Below are positions 1 to 5,149 of a stretch of DNA of 5,149 nucleotides, one piece after another. Under the pieces are notes generated by a model, which was given only the letters and a program-made list of their open reading frames with translations, did not search any database and was not told the origin of the DNA. The DNA comes from Alphaproteobacteria bacterium (lineage in GTDB: Bacteria; Pseudomonadota; Alphaproteobacteria; DAOWDM01), in assembly GCA_030639035.1 (NCBI GenBank), contig DAOWDM010000163.1:1-5149 (forward strand), written 5' to 3'. Made by a program: the position numbers and the translations under genes. Each line of letters starts with the position of its first letter. The first letter of the stretch is position 1.

Positions 1-9
1 ATCATAAAT

Positions 10-95
10 CACCACCTCGTCATCCTGAAACGAGTTCAGGATGACGAGGTGGGGCGTTCACTTAGGTAAGTTCGTTAAAAAAGATGACGGTGGTG
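10..95. repeat. Palindromic repeat element, copy A (intergenic)
   Basis: A perfect 18-bp inverted repeat (12-29 with 35-52, loop ACGAG) forms the core hairpin. A second, outer inverted match pairs CACCACC..GTCAT at 10-23 with ATGACGGTGGTG at 84-95, differing only by a 2-nt insertion. The termini (CACC.ACC..GTCAT and ATGAC..GGTG) resemble those of the copy inside hpnE, so I group them, though the interiors differ. It begins 21 bp beyond the phosphoesterase stop codon. No T-run follows the hairpin on either strand, so it does not look like a classic intrinsic terminator, although a transcript would fold strongly here. The hairpin is seen directly; family membership is inferred from the ends. 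Confidence 0.7.
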
Positions 96-116
96 CGGTT
101 TCAGCTGAGTTGTATA

Positions 117-1040
117 TCACGTCGAATTCTTCCCCTTAATAGATTGTGGCACAGAGAATCTTTTTCTTTTTAACACATCAGCGGTCTTTTTATCAAAAGC
201 CATGTTTAGTATATTTGGGCTAGTTTCGGAGGATAGTTCTATTATGTCGACGGCTGGAAGCATGTTTATTCTCATGGGAAGGAAGCTTGTGCCGATTCCG
301 CCTGAGACGTACATGTGGTTGCCATTTTCGTTTATATGACCGAAAATCCATTTTTTCGGAGTGGTTTTATGACATGGAGGTCTGAAAAGCCATGGCAAAT
401 ATATCTGCCCTCCGTGAGTATGACCTGCTAGAGTCAAAGCGACTTCTTCTGGAATATCTTTAAAAGCTGCTGGCTCGTGTGTAAGCATAATTACAGGAGT
501 TCTGCCTTTCATCTGCTTCATGGTTTTTTCAACATCTGAGTGCTGATATGTATAATTCGCCAAACCTCCAACCCAAAATTTGTTAATACCGCATTTTAAA
601 GTAACAGCTTCATTATCAAGAACAAGAACACCGTTTTCCTCAAAAATTTTCCTTACCTTTTCTACTCCATAACGGCATTCATGGTTGCCGTTTACAGCAA
701 GCACTCCAGTTCTAGCCTCCAGTTTTGACAGGACTTTTGCTATATCTTCAAAAGGAACAGGACAGCCGCCAAAAACCTTACCGAGAATATTATCTCCAAG
801 CAAAACCACAACATCAGGCTTCTGCTCATTTGCAAGCTCAACAACTTGTTTAAGCTTTTTAAGACCTACAAACGGTGCACCTACATGCGGGTCAGAAATA
901 ACGGCTATTTTCAAAGGAGGATAATCACTGCACCATTTTTCCGTACTGATTTTAACTTTTCGCACTATCAATCGCCTAGGTTCTACAAGAACCGAGTAAA
1001 TCAAAATAATAAGAAAAAAAAGCACAATTACTTCAAACAC
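117..1040 (-). CDS. Membrane-anchored calcineurin-like metallophosphoesterase (YkuE/YaeI type)
   Basis: This 307-residue protein carries the full set of binuclear-metal phosphoesterase motifs in order: SDPH (49-52), GDN (82-84), GNHE (118-121), THE (187-189) and AGHTHGG (205-211). Residues about 3-20 form one hydrophobic segment, followed by PRR and other basic residues, so the catalytic domain probably faces one side of the inner membrane as in YkuE/YaeI-like proteins. Known relatives hydrolyse phosphodiesters or lipid-linked phosphates, but the substrate cannot be read from sequence. The start is GTG: an in-frame stop lies at 1047-1049 just upstream, and AAGGAAG (minus strand, 1057-1051) sits 10 nt before it. 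An extended -10 (TGATATAAT) lies further upstream. The gene stands alone on its strand and diverges from trmFO, so no functional link with the squalene genes is implied. The family call is firm; no gene symbol is assigned. Confidence 0.9.
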   Translation of the reverse strand: MFEVIVLFFLIILIYSVLVEPRRLIVRKVKISTEKWCSDYPPLKIAVISDPHVGAPFVGLKKLKQVVELANEQKPDVVVLLGDNILGKVFGGCPVPFEDIAKVLSKLEARTGVLAVNGNHECRYGVEKVRKIFEENGVLVLDNEAVTLKCGINKFWVGGLANYTYQHSDVEKTMKQMKGRTPVIMLTHEPAAFKDIPEEVALTLAGHTHGGQIYLPWLFRPPCHKTTPKKWIFGHINENGNHMYVSGGIGTSFLPMRINMLPAVDIIELSSETSPNILNMAFDKKTADVLKRKRFSVPQSIKGKNST

Positions 1041-1094
1041 GTTTTTTCATCTTCCTTAAAAAATTCTACCTGTCTATTGTTCAGGTTATGATAC

Positions 1095-1103
1095 ATTATA
1101 TCA
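1095..1103 (-). promoter_or_regulatory. Extended -10 promoter element for the metallophosphoesterase gene
   Basis: On the minus strand the sequence reads TGATATAAT, a perfect TATAAT -10 hexamer with the TGn extension, 54 nt upstream of the GTG start. The expected -35 region (about 1118-1123) is only a T-run, consistent with an extended -10 promoter that needs little -35 contact. It lies in the 85-bp divergent intergenic region. The opposite strand, serving trmFO, has only a weak candidate (TTGTTC at 1077-1082, TATCAA at 1099-1104, 16-nt spacer) that overlaps it, so the two promoters might compete. Prediction from consensus only. Confidence 0.5.
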
Positions 1104-1125
1104 AATAAATTTTTGGTAAAAAAAC

Positions 1126-2490
1126 ATGAAAAACAAACCAGTACATATAATCGGTGGCGGATTGGCAGGTTGTGAAGCAGCTTGGCAGCTTGTAAAAGCT
1201 GATATTCCTGTAATTATTCACGAAATGAGACCGTCAAAAAACACAGATGCTCACAAAACAGATTGTCTTGCAGAGCTTGTCTGTTCTAATTCTTTGAGGT
1301 CGGACGATGCAGAATATAACGCCGTCGGCTTAATGCATGAAGAATTACGCAAATGCGATTCTCTTATATTAGTTTCAGCAGACAAACACAGAGTTCCAGC
1401 AGGCGGAGCTTTAGCCGTTGACCGAGAAGGATTCGCATTAGAAATTCAGGAAAGGCTTAAAAATCATCCTCTTGTTACAATATCAAGAGAAGAAATAACT
1501 AAGCTTCCTCCAGAAGACCAAACAACAATTATAGCAACAGGTCCTTTGACTTCTGAACCTTTGGCAAATGCTATTAAAGATTTTACAGGTGAAGATTCTT
1601 TATCTTTTTTCGATGCAATTGCTCCTATTGTTTACAAGGACAGCATTGATTTTTCAAAGGCTTGGTATCAGTCAAGGTATGATAAAGGCGACAGCACGGA
1701 CTACATAAACTGCCCAATGAATAAAGAGCAGTATTATGCTTTCATAGAAGCCTTGATTGAAGGTGAAAAAATCGAATTTCACGAGTGGGAAAAGAAAACT
1801 CAATATTTTGAAGGCTGTCTTCCAATTGAAGTTATGGCAGAGCGTGGAAAAGATACTCTTGCGTTTGGTCCTATGAAGCCTGTAGGGCTTACAAATCAAC
1901 ATGAGCCAACGATAAAACCTTTTGCGATTATCCAGCTAAGGCAAGACAACGCTCTTGATACTTTAAGAAACATTGTAGGCTTTCAGACAAAGCTTAAACA
2001 CGGCGAGCAGAAGCGAATTTTCCGCACAATCCCAGGATTAGAGAAAGCTGAGTTTGCAAAACTAGGCGGTATTCACAGAAACAGTTTTATAAACAGCCCT
2101 GTCTTGCTTGATGAACATTTACGCTTAAAAGCCCGTCCGTCAATTACATTTGCAGGTCAAATAACAGGCTGTGAAGGATATGTTGAAAGCACTGCAGCAG
2201 GTTTTCTTGCAGGAAAATTTGTTGCTGCACAGCTTAGCGATAAAAGCATTTCACCACCTCCAAATACAACCGCTATGGGAGCGATGCTGAACCACATCAT
2301 AAGCGGAATTGATGAAAAATCTTTTCAGCCTATGAACATCAATTTTGGACTGTTTCCACCTCCTCCACCTCTTCCAAAAAGAGAAGACGGAAAAAAGCAG
2401 CGTAAACTAAAAGGCAGAGACCGTAAAAAAGCTTACACCGAAAGAGCTGTTATAGATTTCAACGAGTGGCTGGGAATCCAGAAATGTTGA
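1126..2490 (+). CDS. trmFO: Methylenetetrahydrofolate-tRNA-(uracil-5-)-methyltransferase TrmFO
   Basis: TrmFO is a cytosolic flavoprotein that methylates U54 in the tRNA T-loop, using methylene-tetrahydrofolate as carbon donor and reduced FAD/NAD(P)H as reductant. The 454 residues start with the FAD-binding strand and GGGLAG loop (10-15), then HEMRP (32-36), LVCSNSLRSD (51-60), PAGGALAVDR (91-100), ATGPLTS (137-143), FEGCLPIEVMAERG (228-241), FAGQITGCEGYVEST (342-356) and FQPMNINFGLFPP (400-412). C53 and C231 correspond to the two catalytically important cysteines known in the Bacillus enzyme. Length is typical. The ATG start directly precedes the FAD strand; its Shine-Dalgarno is weak (GG at 1115-1116). 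A run of five prolines (411-415) precedes a basic linker. The last residues (LGIQKC) and the stop codon lie in a palindromic repeat, so the native C-terminus was probably replaced at EW(L). Some other bacteria use the SAM-dependent TrmA instead. Confidence 0.97.
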   Translation: MKNKPVHIIGGGLAGCEAAWQLVKADIPVIIHEMRPSKNTDAHKTDCLAELVCSNSLRSDDAEYNAVGLMHEELRKCDSLILVSADKHRVPAGGALAVDREGFALEIQERLKNHPLVTISREEITKLPPEDQTTIIATGPLTSEPLANAIKDFTGEDSLSFFDAIAPIVYKDSIDFSKAWYQSRYDKGDSTDYINCPMNKEQYYAFIEALIEGEKIEFHEWEKKTQYFEGCLPIEVMAERGKDTLAFGPMKPVGLTNQHEPTIKPFAIIQLRQDNALDTLRNIVGFQTKLKHGEQKRIFRTIPGLEKAEFAKLGGIHRNSFINSPVLLDEHLRLKARPSITFAGQITGCEGYVESTAAGFLAGKFVAAQLSDKSISPPPNTTAMGAMLNHIISGIDEKSFQPMNINFGLFPPPPPLPKREDGKKQRKLKGRDRKKAYTERAVIDFNEWLGIQKC

Positions 2491-2560
2491 TTAATAAAAG
2501 AAAACAGAAAAAGAAAGACTGGATACCCAAGTCTACGGCTTGAGTATGACAGGCGGAGTG
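2468..2560. repeat. Palindromic repeat element, copy B, at the trmFO/hpnC junction
   Basis: This copy shares with the element inside hpnE the block GGCTGGGAATCCAGAA (2468-2483), a 21-nt identical block at 2511-2531 (matching 5020-5040) and 15 nt CTTGAGTATGACAGG (2539-2553, matching 5048-5062). The spacer between the halves is longer and A-rich (about 2484-2510). The left arm lacks the outer CACC..CAGCCC part seen in copy C, so the copy is 5'-truncated or inserted inside trmFO. GGGAATCCAG (2472-2481) pairs with CTGGATACCC (2519-2528) with one mismatch; alternatively the right half folds by itself (2523-2531 with 2539-2547). The left end codes the last residues of TrmFO and the right end includes the hpnC Shine-Dalgarno. 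Confidence 0.85.
2555..2558 (+). promoter_or_regulatory. Shine-Dalgarno of hpnC, located in the repeat end
   Basis: GGAG, inside a longer AGGCGGAG (2551-2558), lies 5 nt before the ATG at 2564, which decides this start over the TTG at 2540, ATG at 2546 and GTG at 2558 in the same frame. The site is part of the terminal segment of repeat copy B (copy C has AGGTGAGG here), so the repeat appears to donate the ribosome binding site. Confidence 0.7.
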
Positions 2561-2563
2561 CTA

Positions 2564-3421
2564 ATGAAACAAACTGAAAAAACGGCTAAAGACGAGAACT
2601 TCCCTGTTGGTTCTATGCTTATGCCTAAGCATCTTCGTCCTCATGTTGCAAAGTATTATAAATTTGCACGCAAAGCAGATGATATAGCTGACAATCCGTC
2701 TTTAAGTTCAAAAGAAAAAGTCCAGCAGCTTGATGATTTTGAAGCTGTTTTGCATGGTCAAAAAGAGCCTTGTTCTGAAACTCACGAAGCTTCTGATATG
2801 CGACGCGTTATATTGGGAACAAATATCCCTGTTGAACATTCATCAGAGCTTCTTAAAGCTTTTAAGCAAGATGCAATTGGAATTACATATAATAGTTGGG
2901 CTGATCTTATTGCATATTGTCGTTATTCCGCTGCCCCTGTAGGACGTTTTATGCTCGATTTACACGAGGAAAACAACGTTACATTTTTCCCAAGCGACAA
3001 TCTTTGTGCTGTTCTTCAAGTCTTAAATCATCTTCAGGACTGCAAAGAAGACTATATAGAACTAAACCGTGTCTATATTCCAAAAGACTGGTTGAAAAAA
3101 GAAGGGCTGACGGAAAAAATATTAAAAGAAAACAAGTCAAATGAAGCAATGCAGCGAATAAAACACCGTATTCTTGATGCTGTAGAAATGCAAATGCAGC
3201 AGGCAAGCCCCCTGCCATCATTGATACATAACAGCGGACTCCGATTGGAAGTTTCAGTAATTATGGCTCTTGCAGAAAGGCTTATAAAAAGACTGCGTAA
3301 AGGTGATGTTTTGGCTAAAAAGGTCGGTTTAACAAAGCTAGACTGGTTTTTTGGAACAATCACAGGTGTTATAAAAGGCATCATAAGCGGCTTTAAATAT
3401 CGTAGGAAATTTCTCAAATGA
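2564..3421 (+). CDS. hpnC: Hydroxysqualene synthase HpnC
   Basis: HpnC belongs to the trans-isoprenyl diphosphate (squalene/phytoene) synthase family and converts presqualene diphosphate, made by HpnD, into hydroxysqualene. From the ATG at 2564 the protein is 285 residues, close to the family norm. It begins with the HpnC-like ENFPVGS (11-17), then the first Asp-rich metal site FARKADDIAD (34-43), YCRYSAAPVGR (118-128), and the second site LNHLQDCKEDY (154-164) followed by RVYIP. The ENFPV start and the HLQD form of the second motif separate it from its paralogue HpnD. The open frame extends upstream to a stop at 2495-2497, but that stretch is repeat sequence (ERLDTQ..LSMTGG), so longer starts are unlikely. 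It overlaps hpnD by 4 nt (ATGA). No promoter stands out in the 73-bp gap after trmFO, so read-through from trmFO is plausible. Confidence 0.93.
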   Translation: MKQTEKTAKDENFPVGSMLMPKHLRPHVAKYYKFARKADDIADNPSLSSKEKVQQLDDFEAVLHGQKEPCSETHEASDMRRVILGTNIPVEHSSELLKAFKQDAIGITYNSWADLIAYCRYSAAPVGRFMLDLHEENNVTFFPSDNLCAVLQVLNHLQDCKEDYIELNRVYIPKDWLKKEGLTEKILKENKSNEAMQRIKHRILDAVEMQMQQASPLPSLIHNSGLRLEVSVIMALAERLIKRLRKGDVLAKKVGLTKLDWFFGTITGVIKGIISGFKYRRKFLK

Positions 3422-4248
3422 CACAAGATATAAACGACATAGTTAAACGTTCAGGCTCGTCATTTTACTGGGCAATGCGGATTCTTCCAAAGGCAAAGCG
3501 TGAAGCTATGTTTGCAATATACGCTTTTTGCCGTGAGGTTGATGACATTGCAGACGAGTCTGCTCCGTTAGATGAAAAACTAAAAGGGCTAGCTGACTGG
3601 CGAAATGAGATAGAAGCCGTTTATGAAGGAACTCCTAAAAATCCAATAGCCGTTGCTCTTGTTAAACCTGTGAAAGAATTTAATCTTGAGAAAAAAGAAT
3701 TTATTGCAATGATTGACGGCATGGCAATGGACGTTCCAGACGGAATAAAAGCTCCTTCTATGGAAGAATTAGAGCTTTATTGCAGACGAGTTGCAGGGGC
3801 TGTAGGAATGCTGTCGGTTAGAGTTTTTGGCTGTTCTAGCAATGAAGCGGACACTTTTGCAGAAGCAACAGGGGAGGCTCTTCAGCTTACAAATATCTTA
3901 CGGGATATGCCCGAAGATGCTGAAATGAATCGCCTTTATATGCCAAAAGAATTGCTTGAATCAGCAGGAATAACAAGCACCGACCCTAAAACCGTTCTTG
4001 CTCACCCAGACTTGCACAAAGCACGAAAAGTACTGGCTGAAGTGGCTGAAAAACGCTTTGCAGAAGCTACGGAAGCTTTGAAAAAAACCGACACAGCAAA
4101 AATGAAACCTGCCGTAATTATGATGCGAGTTTATAAAGCTGTTTATGATGAGTTGAAAAAAAGAGGCTGGGATAAAACCGAACCTCGCCCTCATGTAAGC
4201 ACAGCTAAAAAACTATCAATAATCATTAAGACTCTGCTTGGAATATGA
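3418..4248 (+). CDS. hpnD: Presqualene diphosphate synthase HpnD
   Basis: HpnD catalyses the first step of the three-enzyme bacterial squalene route, head-to-head condensation of two farnesyl diphosphates to presqualene diphosphate, with Mg2+. The 276 residues show SSFYWAMRILP (14-24), the first Asp-rich motif FCREVDDIADE (37-47), DGMAMD (100-105), YCRRVAGAVG (121-130) and the second motif LQLTNILRDMPEDA (155-168) followed by NRLYMP (171-176). The NILRD..EDA..RLYMP form is characteristic of HpnD and phytoene synthases; phytoene synthase is the main alternative, but the flanking hpnC and hpnE make HpnD far more likely. The ATG overlaps the hpnC stop (ATGA), with AGGA 10 nt upstream inside hpnC, and the stop overlaps hpnE in the same way, so translation is probably coupled across all three genes. 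All metal-binding aspartates are present. Confidence 0.95.
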   Translation: MTQDINDIVKRSGSSFYWAMRILPKAKREAMFAIYAFCREVDDIADESAPLDEKLKGLADWRNEIEAVYEGTPKNPIAVALVKPVKEFNLEKKEFIAMIDGMAMDVPDGIKAPSMEELELYCRRVAGAVGMLSVRVFGCSSNEADTFAEATGEALQLTNILRDMPEDAEMNRLYMPKELLESAGITSTDPKTVLAHPDLHKARKVLAEVAEKRFAEATEALKKTDTAKMKPAVIMMRVYKAVYDELKKRGWDKTEPRPHVSTAKKLSIIIKTLLGI

Positions 4249-5149
4249 GCGGAACTGTTCACATAATCGGGGCAGGACTAGCAGGGCTTTCCTGTGCTGT
4301 TAAAGCTGTAAAATCAGGCAAACGTGTTGTTATTTATGAAGCAAATTCTGTTGCAGGAGGTCGCTGTCGGTCTTTTTATGATAAAAAACTAGGCAGAGAA
4401 ATAGACAACGGTACTCATATGGTTTTAGGAGCTAATAAAGCCGTTTTTGAATATCTTGATATTATTGGAGCGGTTGACGAGTTAATTCCTGTAGAACCTG
4501 TAAAGTTTCCTTTTCTTGATATGAAAACAGGTGATAAATGGACTTTAAAGCCCTCGGCAGGCTGGATATTTTTCCCATCTAAACGAGTTAAAGGAAGCTG
4601 TTTTTTTGATTATTTAAAAGCTTTGAAACTCAAAAATACTAAGAAGAATCAAACCGTTGCAGATATTTTATCAGAGCCTGCCAATCTTTATGAACGTTTG
4701 TGGCGACCTTTGACGGAATCTGCTCTTAATACTTCACCTGAAAAAGCCTCTGCACGGCTTTTGTGGCAAGTGGTTTCAAAGTCATTCTTGAAAGGCAAAA
4801 AAGCCTGTCAGCCTTTTATTATGAAGAGTTCTCTAAGTTCAACTTTTATAAATCCAGCACTTAAATATTTAGAAAAAAACGGCGTTAAGATTCATTATAA
4901 TACAAGGTTGGAATCTATTCCCTGTAAAGATTTTATAACTGAAATTAAGTTTAGCTCTAAAAACACCCACCGCTGTCATTCTCAGCCCAAAGGGCTGGGA
5001 ATCCAGAATGCTGATAAGGAAGAAAGACTGGATACCCAAGCCTGTAGCTTGAGTATGACAGGTGAGGTGCAGCTTGGAAAAAACGATTCTGTCGTTCTTG
5101 CAATTCCTCATTCAAATGCTAGGAAACTGCTTTTAGGTGAAACTTTGCC
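4245..5149 (+). CDS. hpnE: Hydroxysqualene dehydroxylase HpnE, 3' end beyond the window, with in-frame repeat insert
   Basis: HpnE is an FAD-dependent amine-oxidase/phytoene-desaturase-like enzyme that reductively removes the hydroxyl of hydroxysqualene to give squalene. The ATG overlaps the hpnD stop (ATGA); there is little Shine-Dalgarno, so it is probably translated by coupling. The 301 complete codons visible show the FAD-binding strand with GAGLAG (9-14), ribose-binding E32, AGGRCRSF (37-44), the family motif DNGTHMVLGAN (54-64), LWRPLTESALNTSPEKASA in the middle, and the second dinucleotide-fold strand VVLAIPHSNA (283-292). Residues about 241-275 are encoded by a palindromic repeat and have no counterpart I recognise in the family; the flanking segments (ITEIKF..., then QLGKNDSVVLAIP) join naturally if it is removed. 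The frame stays open through the insert. Family members are roughly 420 residues, so about a third is missing at the window edge; downstream integrity cannot be judged. Confidence 0.92.
   Translation, partial: MSGTVHIIGAGLAGLSCAVKAVKSGKRVVIYEANSVAGGRCRSFYDKKLGREIDNGTHMVLGANKAVFEYLDIIGAVDELIPVEPVKFPFLDMKTGDKWTLKPSAGWIFFPSKRVKGSCFFDYLKALKLKNTKKNQTVADILSEPANLYERLWRPLTESALNTSPEKASARLLWQVVSKSFLKGKKACQPFIMKSSLSSTFINPALKYLEKNGVKIHYNTRLESIPCKDFITEIKFSSKNTHRCHSQPKGLGIQNADKEERLDTQACSLSMTGEVQLGKNDSVVLAIPHSNARKLLLGETL
4964..5069. repeat. Palindromic repeat element, copy C, inserted in frame within hpnE
   Basis: This is the most complete copy, about 105 bp. Its termini are imperfect inverted repeats (CACCCACCGCTGTCAT at 4964-4979 and ATGACAGGTGAGGTG at 5055-5069). 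The left half is a hairpin, CAGCCC-AAA-GGGCTG (4983-4997). The right half is a 10-bp hairpin with one mismatch (5032-5041 with 5047-5056). GGGAATCCAG (4997-5006) also pairs with CTGGATACCC (5028-5037). The right half is a diverged inverted copy of the left: 25 of 33 positions agree when the reverse complement of 4974-5006 is aligned with 5028-5060. All 35 codons it contributes to hpnE are sense. The design resembles a REPIN or a Rickettsia palindromic element; assignment to a named family cannot be made from this window. Confidence 0.88.

Noticed and set aside
12..52. Possible intrinsic terminator for the phosphoesterase gene
   Set aside because: The stem is perfect and strong, but neither strand has a T-run after it, and its ends match a repeat family found elsewhere in the window.
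411..900. Plus-strand open frames opposite the metallophosphoesterase (for example 685-924 and 846-1091)
   Set aside because: They lie antisense to a gene with all catalytic motifs intact, and their translations show no recognisable domain.
1033..1050. Tiny minus-strand leader frame (MKKRV then stop) ahead of the phosphoesterase
   Set aside because: The purine-rich AAGGAAG abuts its ATG, too close for a normal ribosome binding site, and is better spaced for the GTG at 1040. Five codons with no regulatory residues or attenuator structure do not support a leader peptide.
2540..2563. Longer hpnC beginning at TTG 2540 or ATG 2546
   Set aside because: The extra residues are repeat-encoded, and the good GGAG lies 5 nt before the ATG at 2564, where HpnC-like sequence begins soon after.
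4964..5069. CRISPR repeat or riboswitch as an explanation for the structured segment
   Set aside because: There is no regular repeat-spacer pattern, and the segment is translated within hpnE and has a partner copy at another locus, which fits a dispersed palindromic element instead.
4869..5111. 80-codon minus-strand open frame over the hpnE insert
   Set aside because: It is a by-product of the palindromic repeat being open in several frames; no start signal or recognisable protein supports it, and hpnE is clearly coding here.

Overview
The window is AT-rich bacterial chromosome with tightly packed genes. One gene lies on the minus strand: a metallophosphoesterase with an N-terminal membrane anchor (117-1040). 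It diverges from a plus-strand series made of trmFO (1126-2490), hpnC (2564-3421), hpnD (3418-4248) and the 5' two-thirds of hpnE (4245 to the window edge). TrmFO together with HpnCDE, and the style of the TrmFO C-terminus, suggest an AT-rich alphaproteobacterium, perhaps a host-associated or gut lineage. That placement is inference; no rRNA or other lineage marker is present.

HpnC, HpnD and HpnE together turn two farnesyl diphosphates into squalene: HpnD makes presqualene diphosphate, HpnC makes hydroxysqualene, and HpnE reduces it. Squalene normally feeds hopanoid synthesis. The three genes overlap by ATGA at both junctions, so they are almost certainly one translationally coupled operon. 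TrmFO, the folate- and FAD-dependent tRNA m5U54 methyltransferase, sits 73 bp upstream on the same strand and may be co-transcribed.

The unusual content is a family of palindromic repeats about 85-105 bp long. One (about 10-95) lies just past the phosphoesterase stop. A second (about 2468-2560) covers the trmFO/hpnC junction, supplying the last codons and stop of trmFO and ending in the Shine-Dalgarno of hpnC. A third (about 4964-5069) lies inside hpnE and is read through in frame, adding about 35 residues between two strands of the flavoprotein fold. The second and third copies are read in the same frame wherever they touch a gene (LGIQ in the left half, ERLDTQ..LSMTG in the right half). This resembles the Rickettsia palindromic elements that insert inside proteins. 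The architecture, two diverged inverted hairpin units around a variable spacer, also resembles a REPIN. No stretch over 300 bp lacks a gene.
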